Source: Aquariibacter albus (GTDB lineage Bacteria > Pseudomonadota > Gammaproteobacteria > Burkholderiales > Burkholderiaceae_C). Taken from it: 64,000 bases of DNA. Below are positions 1-9,004 of this stretch, one piece after another. The DNA is taken from the NCBI RefSeq assembly GCF_014145335.1, contig NZ_JACIVI010000005.1:81503-145502 (forward strand). Direction: 5' to 3'. Below the pieces are notes generated by a model. That model was given only the letters and a program-made list of their open reading frames with translations, had not been told where the DNA came from and did no database searches. The position numbers and the translations under genes are program-made. Position 1 is the first letter of the stretch; each line of letters starts with the position of its first letter.

Positions 1-913
<913 letters not shown>

Positions 914-1054
914 GGTGTGCTCTGAAGGGGTTGACGATGACGCTCAGCGTAGGCGTGCGCCCTGGCGTCGCGAACTGATGAATCGGCATGTCCTCATGGC
1001 GGCGCGGCTGTGCCGGGTGTCGATCGCCAGCGGGATGCTGATGCGGGGACAGGC

Positions 1055-1069
1055 CTGCTGATGCAGCAA
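1055..1069. promoter_or_regulatory. dyad upstream of metY, shared with the sfnG/sfnB region
   Basis: Inverted repeat CTGCTG-ATG-CAGCAA. Read on the minus strand it is TTGCTGCATCAGCAG, 14 of 15 bases identical to the perfect dyad at 22366-22380, with a partial copy (12 of 15) at 6170-6184. All three lie in non-coding DNA next to sulfur-assimilation genes. A role as binding site of a sulfur regulator is inference. Confidence 0.35.
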
Positions 1070-1134
1070 CGCCAGCGACATCGCGGCAGGCCGGCTTGGG
1101 GCGACGGCCGTCGCCTTGGCGTCGCCCAAAGACA

Positions 1135-1166
1135 ACGGCGTCCCGGCCGCGAAGCCGGGACGCCGT
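1135..1166 (-). terminator. terminator hairpin of the ssu operon
   Basis: Perfect 13-base-pair stem (1135-1147 with 1154-1166) and a six-base loop that reads TTCGCG on the minus strand, followed on that strand by TGTCTTTGGG. It starts 56 bases after the ssuB stop. The same arrangement (TTCG loop, then TCTTTGG) ends the amtB operon at 52667-52694. Confidence 0.7.
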
Positions 1167-1221
1167 CAGGGTCCGGAAGGGGAAGGGGCCGCGCCGGGCG
1201 CGGCAGCCGATCGGATGCGGC

Positions 1222-2100
1222 TCAGACCGCGAAGCGCCACGGCAGGCCGGCAGGCCCCAGCCGTTCCGGCGGGGGCGCGGTGTCCACCCTTGCCGGCTGG
1301 CCGAGCACGCGCTGCAGCACGGCCTCCTCGGTCGCCGCAAAGGCCGCGTGACCGCGCGAGCGCGGTCGCGGCAGCGCCAGGGCCTGGTCCAGGCCGAAGC
1401 GGCCGTCCTCGATCAGCAGCACGCGGTCGGCCAGGGCCACCGCTTCGGCGACGTCGTGGGTGACCAGCAGGGCCGTGAAGCCATGCTGCTTCCACAGGGA
1501 TTCGATCAGGCGCTGCATCTCGATCCGGGTCAGGGCATCGAGCGCACCGAGCGGCTCGTCGAGCAGCAGAAGCTTGGGCCGGTGCACCAGGGCACGCGCC
1601 AGGGCCACGCGCTGGCGCTGGCCGCCGGAAAGGGCGGCCGGCCAGTCGTGGGCGCGGTCGGCCAGGCCTACCTGGGCCAGGGCCTCGCGCGCGCGCGGGT
1701 GGGCATCGGGTCCGTCCAGGCCCAGCAGCACATTGCCGATGACACGCTTCCACGGCAGCAGGCGCGCGTCCTGGAACATCACGCGGATGTCGGGCCCGGC
1801 CCCGCCCGCGAGCTGCACGTCGCCGCCATCGGGGCGGTCGAGGCCGGCGATCAGGCGCAGCAGCGTGCTCTTGCCGCAGCCGCTGCGGCCGACGATGGCG
1901 ACGAACTCGCCGGGCTGGATGGTCAGGTCCAGGCCGTCGAGCACCGGGCGCTGGCTGAACTGCCGGCGCACCCCCGTGATCCGGATGCCCAGGCCGGGGG
2001 CCTCGGGCGGCAGGCCGCCCGCCGACGCCGCGACCGGGCCGGCCTGGGGCGTGCGTTCGACGAATCCGAGGGCTGCGCCCTCCAGTTCATTCAGGATCAT
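1222..2100 (-). CDS. ssuB: aliphatic sulfonate ABC transporter ATP-binding protein
   Basis: ATPase of the SsuABC sulfonate importer, acting at the cytoplasmic face of the membrane with SsuC. In 292 residues it shows Walker [11 protein letters not shown]-loop [10 protein letters not shown], signature LSGGQRQR, Walker B LLLLDEP and the switch histidine in LLVTHDV. The ATG at 2098-2100 (MILNEL) gives a normal family length; earlier in-frame starts would read into ssuC. The gap to ssuC is 10 bases, so translation is probably coupled. It is the last gene of the operon and precedes the hairpin at 1135-1166. Its sequence looks intact although its permease partner is frameshifted. Confidence 0.92.
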   Translation of the reverse strand: MILNELEGAALGFVERTPQAGPVAASAGGLPPEAPGLGIRITGVRRQFSQRPVLDGLDLTIQPGEFVAIVGRSGCGKSTLLRLIAGLDRPDGGDVQLAGGAGPDIRVMFQDARLLPWKRVIGNVLLGLDGPDAHPRAREALAQVGLADRAHDWPAALSGGQRQRVALARALVHRPKLLLLDEPLGALDALTRIEMQRLIESLWKQHGFTALLVTHDVAEAVALADRVLLIEDGRFGLDQALALPRPRSRGHAAFAATEEAVLQRVLGQPARVDTAPPPERLGPAGLPWRFAV

Positions 2101-2110
2101 GGCGTGAGCC

Positions 2111-2901
2111 TCAGGATGTCGCGCGGTAGCCGGGATGCCAGCGCAGCCACCAGCGCTCGAGGCCCTTGGCCAGCAGGTCGGCCAGCTTGCCGAGCAGCGC
2201 GTACAGCAGGATGCCGACCAGCACGACATCGGTCTGCAGGAACTCGCGTGCATTCATCGTCAGGTAGCCGAGCCCGAATGCGCGGACAGGGTCTCGGCGA
2301 CGATCAGCAGCACCCACATCAGGCCGAGCGAGAAGCGCAGGCCGACCAGCACCGAGGCCACGGCACCCGGCAGGATCACGTGGCGGTAGAGCGCCCAGCC
2401 GCGCAGGCCGTAGCTTCGCGCCATCTCGATCAGGCCCGGATCGACCGAGCGGATGCCGTGGAAGGTGTTCAGGTAGACCGGGAAGAACACGCCGATCGCG
2501 ACCAGGAAGATCTTGGCCGTTTCGTCGATGCCGAACCACAGGATGACGAGCGGGATCAGCGCCAGCGGCGGGATGTTGCGCAGCATCTGCAGCGTGGTGT
2601 CGAGCAGGTTCTCGGCCTGGCGTGAACTGCCGTTGAGCAAGCCCAGCAGCAGGCCCAGGCCGCCGCCCAGGGCCAGGCCGGTCAGCGCGCGCTGCGCGCT
2701 GATGGCCACATGCTCGGCCAGTTCACCCGAACGCAGCAGGGTCCAGAAGGCCTGGGCCACGGCCAGCGGCTCGGGCAGCACGCGGCTCGACAGCAGGCCG
2801 CTGCGCGAGGCCAGGGCCCAGCCCAGCAGGATGCCCAGGGGTACGAGCCAGGGCCGCAGCAGCTTGAAGGCCTCAGATCGCCAGACGTTGGGGGTCGACA
2901 T
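2111..2901 (-). pseudogene. ssuC: aliphatic sulfonate ABC transporter permease, frameshifted near its C-terminus
   Basis: Membrane permease of the SsuABC importer (binding-protein-dependent permease family, about 260 residues). The first 210 codons read well, with several hydrophobic segments and the cytoplasmic loop ARSYGLRGWALYRHVILPGA. After LLIVAETLSAHSG the frame hits a stop at 2260-2262. The expected ending [18 protein letters not shown]...LLRWHPGY-type tail continues in another frame to the stop at 2111. One C missing in GGCTCGG (about 2268-2273; GGCCTCGG expected) explains it, and the 791-base span is not a multiple of three. This is either a real mutation or a sequencing error in a G+C-rich run. 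The start at 2901 overlaps the VOC gene; an ATG at 2925 is also possible. Confidence 0.85.
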
Positions 2902-3283
2902 GGAGGGGCACTCGCGGCAAGGCAAGCCGCTCGATCAGTTCGAGTCGGTTACCGAAGGGGTCTTCGACGTAGAGGCGGACCTGCGCATCGAGCGCCTGCC
3001 GGTCCACCGGCCAGCCGGCGGCCTGCAGGCGTGCGTGCAGCGCGTCGAGCGCATGGACCTGCAGGGCCAGATGGGCCTGCGGTGCGACCCCGGTGTAGGC
3101 GCCCTCGCACAGGTCCAGGCGCTGGCTGCCGAGGCGGTAGCGCAGCACGCCGGGCTGGTCCAGGCGCGGATCGCGCCACTCGACCAGGCCCAGCGCCTGC
3201 TCGTAGAAGGCGCGGGCCTGGCGGGCCCCGCCCAGCGGGATCGGCAGCTGGACATGGTCCAGCGCCTGGATCTCGGCCGCCAT
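2873..3283 (-). CDS. VOC-family (glyoxalase/bleomycin-resistance fold) protein inside the ssu operon
   Basis: A 136-residue single-domain vicinal-oxygen-chelate protein. Visible marks are LDHVQLPIP at the N-terminus, FYEQALGL, and the C-terminal YVEDPFGNRLELIE, the usual second metal-binding half. It has no signal peptide. It sits 3 bases after ssuD and overlaps the ssuC start by about 29 bases, so it is surely co-transcribed with them. It is not a standard ssu component. It might handle an aldehyde or other product of desulfonation, or a sulfonate-derived electrophile, but the substrate cannot be read from sequence. Family call firm, function unknown. Confidence 0.85.
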   Translation of the reverse strand: MAAEIQALDHVQLPIPLGGARQARAFYEQALGLVEWRDPRLDQPGVLRYRLGSQRLDLCEGAYTGVAPQAHLALQVHALDALHARLQAAGWPVDRQALDAQVRLYVEDPFGNRLELIERLALPRVPLHVDPQRLAI

Positions 3284-3286
3284 CGC

Positions 3287-4456
3287 TCAGCTGGCCGCGG
3301 CGCGCGGCACGTAGCTGTTGGCCACGATCTCGCCGAACGGCCCCGTCAGCACCTGGCCCGGCAGGGCCTGGGGCCGCTCCAGCGGCAGCAGCGGGAACAG
3401 CAGCTCGGCCACGCGATGCACCTCCTCCAGATGCGGATAGCCCGACAGGATGAAGTGCTCGATGCCCAGCGCCGCATATTCCTTCAGGCGCTCGGCGACC
3501 TGCTCGGCACTGCCGACCAGGGCGGTGCCGGCCCCCCCGCGCACCAGGCCGACCCCGGCCCAGAGGTTGGGGCTGATCTCCAGGCCCTCGCGCACGTCGG
3601 CCGGATTGAAGCGGCCGCCGTGCAGCTCGGCCATGCGGCGTTGGCCGACCGAATCCATGCTGGCGAACTTGGCCTGGGCCGCCGACACCGTGGCCGGGTC
3701 GAGGTGGCTGAGCAGCTCGGCAGCGGCCCGCCAGGCCTCGTCCTCGGTCTCGCGGACGATGACATGCAGGCGGACGCCGTAGCTCAGCGTGCGGCCCAGC
3801 GCCGCCGCGCGCGCCCGCACATCGGCCAGCTTGGCGGCCACCGCAGCCGGGGGCTCGCCCCAGCTCAGGTAGGTGTCGACCTCGGCCGCGGCCAGGGCAT
3901 GGCCGGCCTCGGACGAACCGCCGAAGTAGATCGGCGGCCAGGGCCGCTGCAGCGGCGGATACAGCAGCTTGCCGGACCGCACGCCGAGGTGCTCGCCCTC
4001 GAAGTCCAGCGGCTCGCCGCGGTGGCTGCGTTCGAGCAGCTCGCGCCAGATCTGGATGAACTCGCGCGACTGGGCGTAGCGCGCGCCGTGGTCGAGGAAC
4101 TGCCCGTCACCGGCCAGTTCCTCGGCATCGCCCCCGGTGACCAGGTTGACCAGCAGGCGCCCGCCGGACAGGCGATCCAGCGTGGCCGCCATGCGCGCCG
4201 ACTGCGCCGGGGCCACCAGGCCCGGGCGCAGCGCGACCAGGAATTTCAGGCGGCGGGTCGCATCGATGAGGCTGGCCGCGAGCACCCAGGAGTCCTCGCA
4301 GGAGCGGCCGGTCGGCAGCAGCACGCCCTCGAAGCCCAGGCTGTCGGCGGCGATCGCGACCTGCTTGAAGTAATCGAAGGTGGCCGCCCGCGCGCCCTTG
4401 GACGTGCCGAGGTAGCGCGAGTCGCCGTGGGTCGGGATGAACCAGAGCAGCTTCAT
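3287..4456 (-). CDS. ssuD: FMNH2-dependent alkanesulfonate monooxygenase
   Basis: Bacterial-luciferase-like flavin monooxygenase that cleaves C1-substituted alkanesulfonates to aldehyde and sulfite using FMNH2 from SsuE and O2. The 389 residues match the family length. Seen: N-terminal [54 protein letters not shown] and the terminal [12 protein letters not shown] block. It follows ssuA by 19 bases in the order ssuE-ssuA-ssuD. It belongs to the same superfamily as SfnG at 20954-22081 but is clearly a different subgroup ([10 protein letters not shown] against VPNVSGG). Cytoplasmic. Confidence 0.94.
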   Translation of the reverse strand: MKLLWFIPTHGDSRYLGTSKGARAATFDYFKQVAIAADSLGFEGVLLPTGRSCEDSWVLAASLIDATRRLKFLVALRPGLVAPAQSARMAATLDRLSGGRLLVNLVTGGDAEELAGDGQFLDHGARYAQSREFIQIWRELLERSHRGEPLDFEGEHLGVRSGKLLYPPLQRPWPPIYFGGSSEAGHALAAAEVDTYLSWGEPPAAVAAKLADVRARAAALGRTLSYGVRLHVIVRETEDEAWRAAAELLSHLDPATVSAAQAKFASMDSVGQRRMAELHGGRFNPADVREGLEISPNLWAGVGLVRGGAGTALVGSAEQVAERLKEYAALGIEHFILSGYPHLEEVHRVAELLFPLLPLERPQALPGQVLTGPFGEIVANSYVPRAAAS

Positions 4457-4475
4457 GGTGGGGACGGTGCCGGGC

Positions 4476-5486
4476 TCAGTGGCCGGCCAGCTTCAGCGGC
4501 TGCTTCGGCAGGGCGTCGACGATGCGGATGGGCTTGGGGATCAGCTTGAGCGCGTGGAAGCTGTCGGCGATCTTCTGCTGCTCGGCGGCCACCTCGGGGC
4601 TCACCGGCTTCACGCCCAGCGGGTAGTGCGACAGGCTGCGCTCGACGATGGCCGGATCCAGGCCTTGCAGCGGCGCGATGCGCGCAGCCGCCTCCTTCAG
4701 GTTGGCCTGCAGCCAGCGGCTCTGCACCTCGATGTCCTCGAACACGGCCTGCAGCACCTGCGGGTGCTTCTCGACGTAGCCGCGCTCGGCCAGGTAGTAC
4801 TGGAAGTTGTGCGCGACGCCGCGGCCGTCGGTCAGCACGCGGGCCTGCACCTGCAGCTCGGCCGCGGCGAGGAAGGGGTCCCAGATCGCCCAGGCGTCGA
4901 CCGCACCGCGCTCGAAGGCGGCCCGCGCATCGGCCGGGGCCAGGAACTGCGGCTGCACGTCGCTGTACTGCAGGCCGGCCTTCTCCAGCGCCTTGACCAG
5001 CAGGTAGTGGACGTTCGAGCCCTTGTTCAGCGCGATCTTCTTGCCCTTGAGCTCGGCGACGCTCTTGATCGGCGAATCCTTCGGCACGACGATGGCCTCG
5101 GCCTGCGGGGCCGGCGGCTCATGGCCCACGTACACAAAGTTCGCGCCGGCGGCCTGGGCCACGATGGGCGGCGCCTCGCCGACGAAACCCAGGTCGATCG
5201 AGCCGACGTTCAGGCCCTCCAGCAGCTGCGGGCCGGCCGGGAACTCGACCCAGCGCACGGCCACGCCGAGCGGCTGGAGCTTCTTCTCCAGCGAACCGCT
5301 GGCCTTCTGCAGCACCAGCAGGCTGGCGGACTTCTGGAAGCCGATGCGCAGCTCCTTGGGGGCCGTTTGCGCACGGGCCGGGGCGGGGCCGCCGAGGGCG
5401 GCCGCGGCCAGCGCAAAGGCCGCGGCCAGCGCGAAGACGCCGCGGCGGCGGAAGGACAGGGGCGCGTGGGAGTCGGACATGGGCAT
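4476..5486 (-). CDS. ssuA: aliphatic sulfonate ABC transporter periplasmic binding protein
   Basis: Periplasmic receptor of the SsuABC importer. The 336 residues begin with a signal peptide ([21 protein letters not shown], with a twin-arginine-like start and a cut after ARA). The mature NMT1/SsuA-like domain opens with [17 protein letters not shown] and contains [11 protein letters not shown] and [13 protein letters not shown], family signatures. It lies between ssuE (24-base gap) and ssuD (19-base gap). Ligand is expected to be linear or short aliphatic sulfonates; the exact range is not readable. Confidence 0.93.
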   Translation of the reverse strand: MPMSDSHAPLSFRRRGVFALAAAFALAAAALGGPAPARAQTAPKELRIGFQKSASLLVLQKASGSLEKKLQPLGVAVRWVEFPAGPQLLEGLNVGSIDLGFVGEAPPIVAQAAGANFVYVGHEPPAPQAEAIVVPKDSPIKSVAELKGKKIALNKGSNVHYLLVKALEKAGLQYSDVQPQFLAPADARAAFERGAVDAWAIWDPFLAAAELQVQARVLTDGRGVAHNFQYYLAERGYVEKHPQVLQAVFEDIEVQSRWLQANLKEAAARIAPLQGLDPAIVERSLSHYPLGVKPVSPEVAAEQQKIADSFHALKLIPKPIRIVDALPKQPLKLAGH

Positions 5487-5510
5487 CGTGGGTCGTGGGA
5501 GGGGAAGGGC

Positions 5511-6083
5511 TCAGCGCAACGGGCTCAGCACGGGCGGGGTGCGGGCCGGGGCCCGCAGCGGCTGCAGGGCCTCGTCGAGGCGGACGAGCAGGGCCGGGTC
5601 CGGCAGGTAGCCGCCGGCCGCATGCGGCGGCAGCTGGGCTTCGGTCGCGTAGACGGTGTCGAGGATGTGGCGCACCCCGAGGGCGGCCAGCACCGGCCGC
5701 AGCGACCAGTCCAGCGCCAGCAGATGGGCCAGGCTGCCGCCGGTGGCCAGGGGCAGCACGGTCTTGCCGCGCAGGCCGTCCTGCGGCAGCAGGTCGAGGA
5801 AGACCTTCAGCAGGCCGCTGGCGGACGCCTTGTAGATGGGCGTGGCGATGACGAGCAGATCGGACTCGGCGACCACGCCCAGCGCACGGCGCAGCGGCGC
5901 GTCGTCGAGATCACCGGCCAGCAGGGCGGCGGGCGGCAGCTCGCGGATCGGCACGTTGTCGATGCGCAGGGCCCGCGATTCCAGACGGGTCAGCGCCAGC
6001 TGCAGGAGCCAGGCCGAGCGTGAACGATTCGAGGGGCTGCCGGACAGGCCGACGATGCGCAGGGGCGGCAGGGAGGAAGACAT
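5511..6083 (-). CDS. ssuE: NAD(P)H-dependent FMN reductase
   Basis: First gene of the ssu operon. It supplies FMNH2 to SsuD and could also serve SfnG and the ACAD-fold oxygenases of the island. The 190-residue flavodoxin-like fold has the FMN phosphate loop SGSPSNRSRS at the N-terminus, IATPIYKASASG, and KTVLPLATGGS. The start at 6083 gives the usual SsuE length. The 105 bases upstream carry two dyads and one of the boxes shared with other sulfur operons, so this region is probably the regulated ssu promoter. Confidence 0.92.
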   Translation of the reverse strand: MSSSLPPLRIVGLSGSPSNRSRSAWLLQLALTRLESRALRIDNVPIRELPPAALLAGDLDDAPLRRALGVVAESDLLVIATPIYKASASGLLKVFLDLLPQDGLRGKTVLPLATGGSLAHLLALDWSLRPVLAALGVRHILDTVYATEAQLPPHAAGGYLPDPALLVRLDEALQPLRAPARTPPVLSPLR

Positions 6084-6116
6084 GGCGCCAGCTTAGGAGC
6101 CGGCCCCGCGGCCACC

Positions 6117-6139
6117 AAGCAAGGCTTTGGCGCTTGCTT
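6117..6139. promoter_or_regulatory. inverted repeat in the ssu promoter region
   Basis: AAGCAAG (6117-6123) and CTTGCTT (6133-6139) form a perfect 7-base dyad with a 9-base spacer, 34-56 bases upstream of ssuE. Its right arm runs into the GCTTATGCGG box at 6136-6145. The layout resembles a LysR-type operator (CysB or SsuR family), which is the usual regulator class of ssu genes in Burkholderiales. The regulator assignment is inferred. Confidence 0.4.
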
Positions 6140-6145
6140 ATGCGG
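6136..6145 (+). promoter_or_regulatory. shared box GCTTATGCGG upstream of ssuE
   Basis: Ten-base box also found exactly on the minus strand at 10010-10019 (upstream of the taurine-like operon), as GCTTATGCCG at 22342-22351 (sfnG/sfnB) and as GCTTACGCCG at 23956-23965 (upstream of the ACAD-fold gene). All copies lie in intergenic DNA of sulfur operons. Confidence 0.4.
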
Positions 6146-6150
6146 TTTGC

Positions 6151-6179
6151 GATGCAGGCTCTCGCACTGAGCCTGCATC
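6151..6179. promoter_or_regulatory. 10-base-pair dyad between the taurine-like operon and ssuE
   Basis: GATGCAGGCT (6151-6160) and AGCCTGCATC (6170-6179) are perfect inverted repeats with a 9-base spacer. The dyad lies 10 bases after the stop of the upstream minus-strand permease gene, so it could end that operon, but no T-run follows. It could equally be an operator for ssuE. The right arm overlaps the partial copy of the dyad seen at 1055 and 22366. Confidence 0.45.
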
Positions 6180-6188
6180 AGCAGACGA

Positions 6189-7094
6189 TCAGCGCTGCAG
6201 CCCCCAGCGACGCACGGTCAGGCGCTCGATGCTCGCGAAGACCAGGGTCTCGACCGCCAGGCCGATCAGGATCACGGTGGCCAGGCCCGCGAAGACCCGG
6301 TCGGTGTAGAGCTCGTTGCGGTTCTGGAAGATGAACCAGCCGAGGCCGCCCTGGCCGGAGGTGGTGCCGAAGACCAGCTCGGCCGCGATCAGCGTGCGCC
6401 AGGCGAAGGCCCAGCCGATCTTCAGGCCGGTCAGGAGGGCCGGCAGCGCGGCCGGCACCAGGATCTGCGCGACATAGCGCGGCCCGCGCAGGCCCATGTT
6501 GCGGCCGGCCATGCGCAGCGTCTCGGGCACCGACTCGAAGCCGCTCAGCATGTTCAGCGCGAGCGGCCACAGCACCGCGTGCACCAGCACGAAGAGCAGG
6601 CTCTTGCTGCCCAGGCCGAACCACAGCAGGGCCAGAGGCAGCAGCGCGATGGCGGGCAGCGGGTTGAACAGGCCGGTCAGGGTCGACAGGACCTCGCGCC
6701 CGAAGCGGGAGGACACGGCCAGGCCCGTCAGCGCGAAGGCGGCGACGATGCCCAGCAGGTAGCCCTGCAGCAGCACGGCCAGGGAATGCCCGCCGGCCTT
6801 GGCGAGCTCGCCGCGGGCCCAGGCCTCCGCGAAGGCGCGGGCGGTGGCCAGCAGGCTGGGGAAGAGCAGCTCGTTGTCGGCCCAGCGCGCGCCGCCTTCC
6901 CACAGCAGGCCCAGCACCAGCAGCACCAGGCCGCGCCGCAGCGGGCCCTGCGCGACCAGGCGCTGCAGCAGGCTGCGCGGCCGGGCCAGCGGGGCCTCGG
7001 TGAAGGGGGCCAGCACGTGCTCGCAGTCGGGTCGGCGCGGCGGCTGCAGGGCCGGGGCGCGCAGGCCGTGCGGGTCGAGCGGGATCACGCTCAT
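6189..7094 (-). CDS. taurine/sulfonate-type ABC transporter permease
   Basis: Inner-membrane permease of a second sulfonate-class importer, 301 residues. The N-terminus is cytoplasmic, about six hydrophobic segments follow, and the EAA-type loop is RMAGRNMGLRGPRYVAQILVPAALP. The C-terminal part AWRTLIAAELVFGTTSGQGGLGWFIFQNRNELYTD matches TauC/SsuC-family permeases. The ATG at 7092-7094 overlaps the stop of the ATPase gene (ATGA), which fixes the start. Last gene of the operon dioxygenase-receptor-ATPase-permease. Substrate probably taurine or a similar sulfonate, from the neighbouring TauD-family gene. Confidence 0.88.
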   Translation of the reverse strand: MSVIPLDPHGLRAPALQPPRRPDCEHVLAPFTEAPLARPRSLLQRLVAQGPLRRGLVLLVLGLLWEGGARWADNELLFPSLLATARAFAEAWARGELAKAGGHSLAVLLQGYLLGIVAAFALTGLAVSSRFGREVLSTLTGLFNPLPAIALLPLALLWFGLGSKSLLFVLVHAVLWPLALNMLSGFESVPETLRMAGRNMGLRGPRYVAQILVPAALPALLTGLKIGWAFAWRTLIAAELVFGTTSGQGGLGWFIFQNRNELYTDRVFAGLATVILIGLAVETLVFASIERLTVRRWGLQR

Positions 7095-7930
7095 TGCACC
7101 GCCTCCCGCCGCGGTGCCGCCGAGGGTGTCGGCGTGCCGCCCACGGCCTGCAGGGGCTCGAAGAGCAGACGGTGGATGCGGTCGACTGCGGCCTGGAAGG
7201 CCGCCTGGCCGCCGCTGTGCAGGCCGAAGTCCTGCGCATCGATCTCGGCCCGTACGCGACCGGGGTGCGGCGACAGCACGACGATTCGGGTGCCGACCAT
7301 GAGCGCCTCGTCGATGGAATGGGTGACGAACAGCAGCGTGAAGCGCAGCCGGTCCCAGAGGCCGAGCAGTTCCTCCTGCATGCGGCGCCGGGTCAGGGCA
7401 TCCAGCGCGGCGAAGGGCTCGTCCATCAGCAGGATCTTGGGCTCCATCGCCAGCGCGCGGGCCAGCGCGACGCGCTGCTTCATGCCGCCCGACAGGGTGT
7501 GCGGGTGCGCGTCGCCGAAGTCGGTCAGGCCCACCTGCTGCAGGGCATGCTCGACCCGCGCCGCGCGCGTGGCCGCATCCAGACGCCGGCCACGGGCCTG
7601 CACGGCCAGCGGGAAGGCGACGTTCTGGCGCACGGTCTTCCAGGGCGGCAGCTGGTCGAATTCCTGGAAGACGACATAGCGGTCCGGCCCCGGGCCGCGC
7701 ACCGGCTGGCCGTCGAGCACGATCTCGCCTTCGCGCGGCGGCACGAAGCCGGCCACCGCCTTGAGCAGCGAGGACTTGCCGCAACCCGAGGCGCCGAGCA
7801 GCACCAGGCGCTCGCCACGGTGCACGTCGAAGCTGATGCGGTGGGTGGCGCGGACGATGCGCTCGGGCGTGGCGTAGTCCAGCGTGACGCCGCGCAGCGC
7901 CAGCAGGGGATCGGGCAGCGCCGCCGTCAT
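7091..7930 (-). CDS. taurine/sulfonate-type ABC transporter ATP-binding protein
   Basis: ATPase of the second sulfonate-class importer, 279 residues. Seen: Walker A GASGCGKSS, Q-loop VFQEFDQLPPWKTV, signature TLSGGMKQR, Walker B ILLMDEPFAALD and switch histidine FVTHSIDEA. The Q-loop with PPWKTV is typical of the TauB/SsuB/NrtD class. The stop overlaps the permease start by four bases, and its own start is one base from the receptor stop, so the three transporter genes are tightly coupled. Confidence 0.9.
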   Translation of the reverse strand: MTAALPDPLLALRGVTLDYATPERIVRATHRISFDVHRGERLVLLGASGCGKSSLLKAVAGFVPPREGEIVLDGQPVRGPGPDRYVVFQEFDQLPPWKTVRQNVAFPLAVQARGRRLDAATRAARVEHALQQVGLTDFGDAHPHTLSGGMKQRVALARALAMEPKILLMDEPFAALDALTRRRMQEELLGLWDRLRFTLLFVTHSIDEALMVGTRIVVLSPHPGRVRAEIDAQDFGLHSGGQAAFQAAVDRIHRLLFEPLQAVGGTPTPSAAPRREAVQ

Positions 7931-7931
7931 C

Positions 7932-8957
7932 TCAGTTGCCGGCCGCGTTGTGGGCGTCGTCGAAGAAGTAGTCGGCGACGCCGGCCGGCTTGTTCTTGAT
8001 CGCGCCGACGCGGTGCATGAAGTTCGCCAGCGTCAGCGTGTTCTGCGGCGTGAGCTTGAACTGGATCTGCGGGTCGCGCAGCAGCGAGAGCAGCAGCGCA
8101 CGGTCGATCTTCGCGCCGCTGACGCGCTGGTAGGCGTCGGCGGCCAGCTCGGGCTGGCCCTGCACGAGACGCACGGCGTCCTGCAGCGCGGCGACGAAGG
8201 CCTGGTAGGTCTTCGGGTTCTCGCTGCGGAACTTGCGGGTCGCGTAGAGCACGGTGGCCGAGGACGGGCCCCCGAGCACGTCGTAGGAGTTCAGCACCAC
8301 ATGCACCTTGGGGTTGCCGGCCAGGGCCTGCTGCTGGAAGGGCGGGGTGCTGAAGTGGGCGTTGATCTCGGTGCCGCCGCTGATCAGGGCCGCCGTCGCG
8401 TCGGGATGCGGCACGGCCACCTGCAGCTTGTCCAGCCGGTTGTAGGCGGCGTCGCCCCAGCGCTGGGCCGAGGCCAGTTGCAGGATGCGCGACTGCACCG
8501 ACACGCCGACCGCCGGCAGCGCGATGCGGTCGCCGTCGCCGAAGTCCTCGATCGTCCTGACCTTGGGATTGTGGCTCAGCAGGTAGTAGGGGAAGTTGCC
8601 GAGCGAGGCCACGCCCTTGACGTCCTGCCGGCCCTTGCTGCGGTCCCACAGCGTCAGCAGCGGGCCGACGCCGGCGCCGGCGATGTCGATCGAGCCGGCC
8701 AGCAGCGCGTCGTTGACGGCGGCGCCACCGGAGAGCTGCACCCACTCGACGTCGATCTCCACCCCCAGCTTGCGGCCCTGGGCTTCGATCAGCTTCTGAT
8801 CCTGGGCCACGTTCAGCAGCAGGTAGACGATGCCGAACTGCTGCGCGATCCGCAGCTTGCCTTCGGCATGGGCCGGCGCGCTGGCGAGCAGGCTGCCCAG
8901 GCCGAGGCCGAGGGCGATCAGGGCCGCAGTGCCGCGGCGACGCAGGAAGGGACGCAT
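7932..8957 (-). CDS. taurine/sulfonate-type ABC transporter substrate-binding protein
   Basis: Periplasmic receptor, 341 residues from the ATG at 8955-8957. It has a signal peptide (FLRRRGTAALIALGLGLG, cut after AHA) and an NMT1-like body beginning KLRIAQQFGIVYLLLNVAQD. IDIAGAGVGPLLTLWDRS and INAHFSTPPF mark the ligand cleft region. It is distinct from SsuA (IGFQKS start), so it should bind another sulfonate. The frame is open further upstream, but this start puts the signal peptide at the N-terminus. It lies 47 bases after the dioxygenase gene. Confidence 0.88.
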   Translation of the reverse strand: MRPFLRRRGTAALIALGLGLGSLLASAPAHAEGKLRIAQQFGIVYLLLNVAQDQKLIEAQGRKLGVEIDVEWVQLSGGAAVNDALLAGSIDIAGAGVGPLLTLWDRSKGRQDVKGVASLGNFPYYLLSHNPKVRTIEDFGDGDRIALPAVGVSVQSRILQLASAQRWGDAAYNRLDKLQVAVPHPDATAALISGGTEINAHFSTPPFQQQALAGNPKVHVVLNSYDVLGGPSSATVLYATRKFRSENPKTYQAFVAALQDAVRLVQGQPELAADAYQRVSGAKIDRALLLSLLRDPQIQFKLTPQNTLTLANFMHRVGAIKNKPAGVADYFFDDAHNAAGN

Positions 8958-9004
8958 GGGACGGTCTCGTTCAGGGGAAGGGGCGGGGCAGGCGCGACGC
9001 AGGC

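Larger units (their letters stand above)
914..1221. other. intergenic region between ssuB and metY
   Basis: This 308-base gap holds the ssu terminator hairpin (1135-1166), a perfect 16-base palindrome of the form GGCGACGG/CCGTCGCC near 1100-1115, and a dyad at 1055-1069 that recurs upstream of sfnB. A short minus-strand reading frame (1135 down to 944, containing ALLHQQACP) ends 31 bases before metY. I cannot tell whether it is translated. No SAM-riboswitch-like architecture was recognised. The promoter of metY should lie here, but no convincing -35/-10 pair was seen. Confidence 0.5.

Noticed and set aside
914-1134. SAM riboswitch upstream of metY
   Set aside because: No recognisable SAM-I or SAM-II architecture; only simple dyads seen.
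1096-2625. Long plus-strand open frame (509 codons) opposite ssuB/ssuC
   Set aside because: Arg/Gln/Gly/His-rich product without domains; a shadow of real minus-strand genes caused by high G+C.
5990-6178. Cys-containing minus-strand frame starting MQAQCES upstream of ssuE
   Set aside because: Overlaps ssuE in another frame for most of its length, lacks a ribosome site and has scattered rather than clustered cysteines; leader-peptide function not supported.
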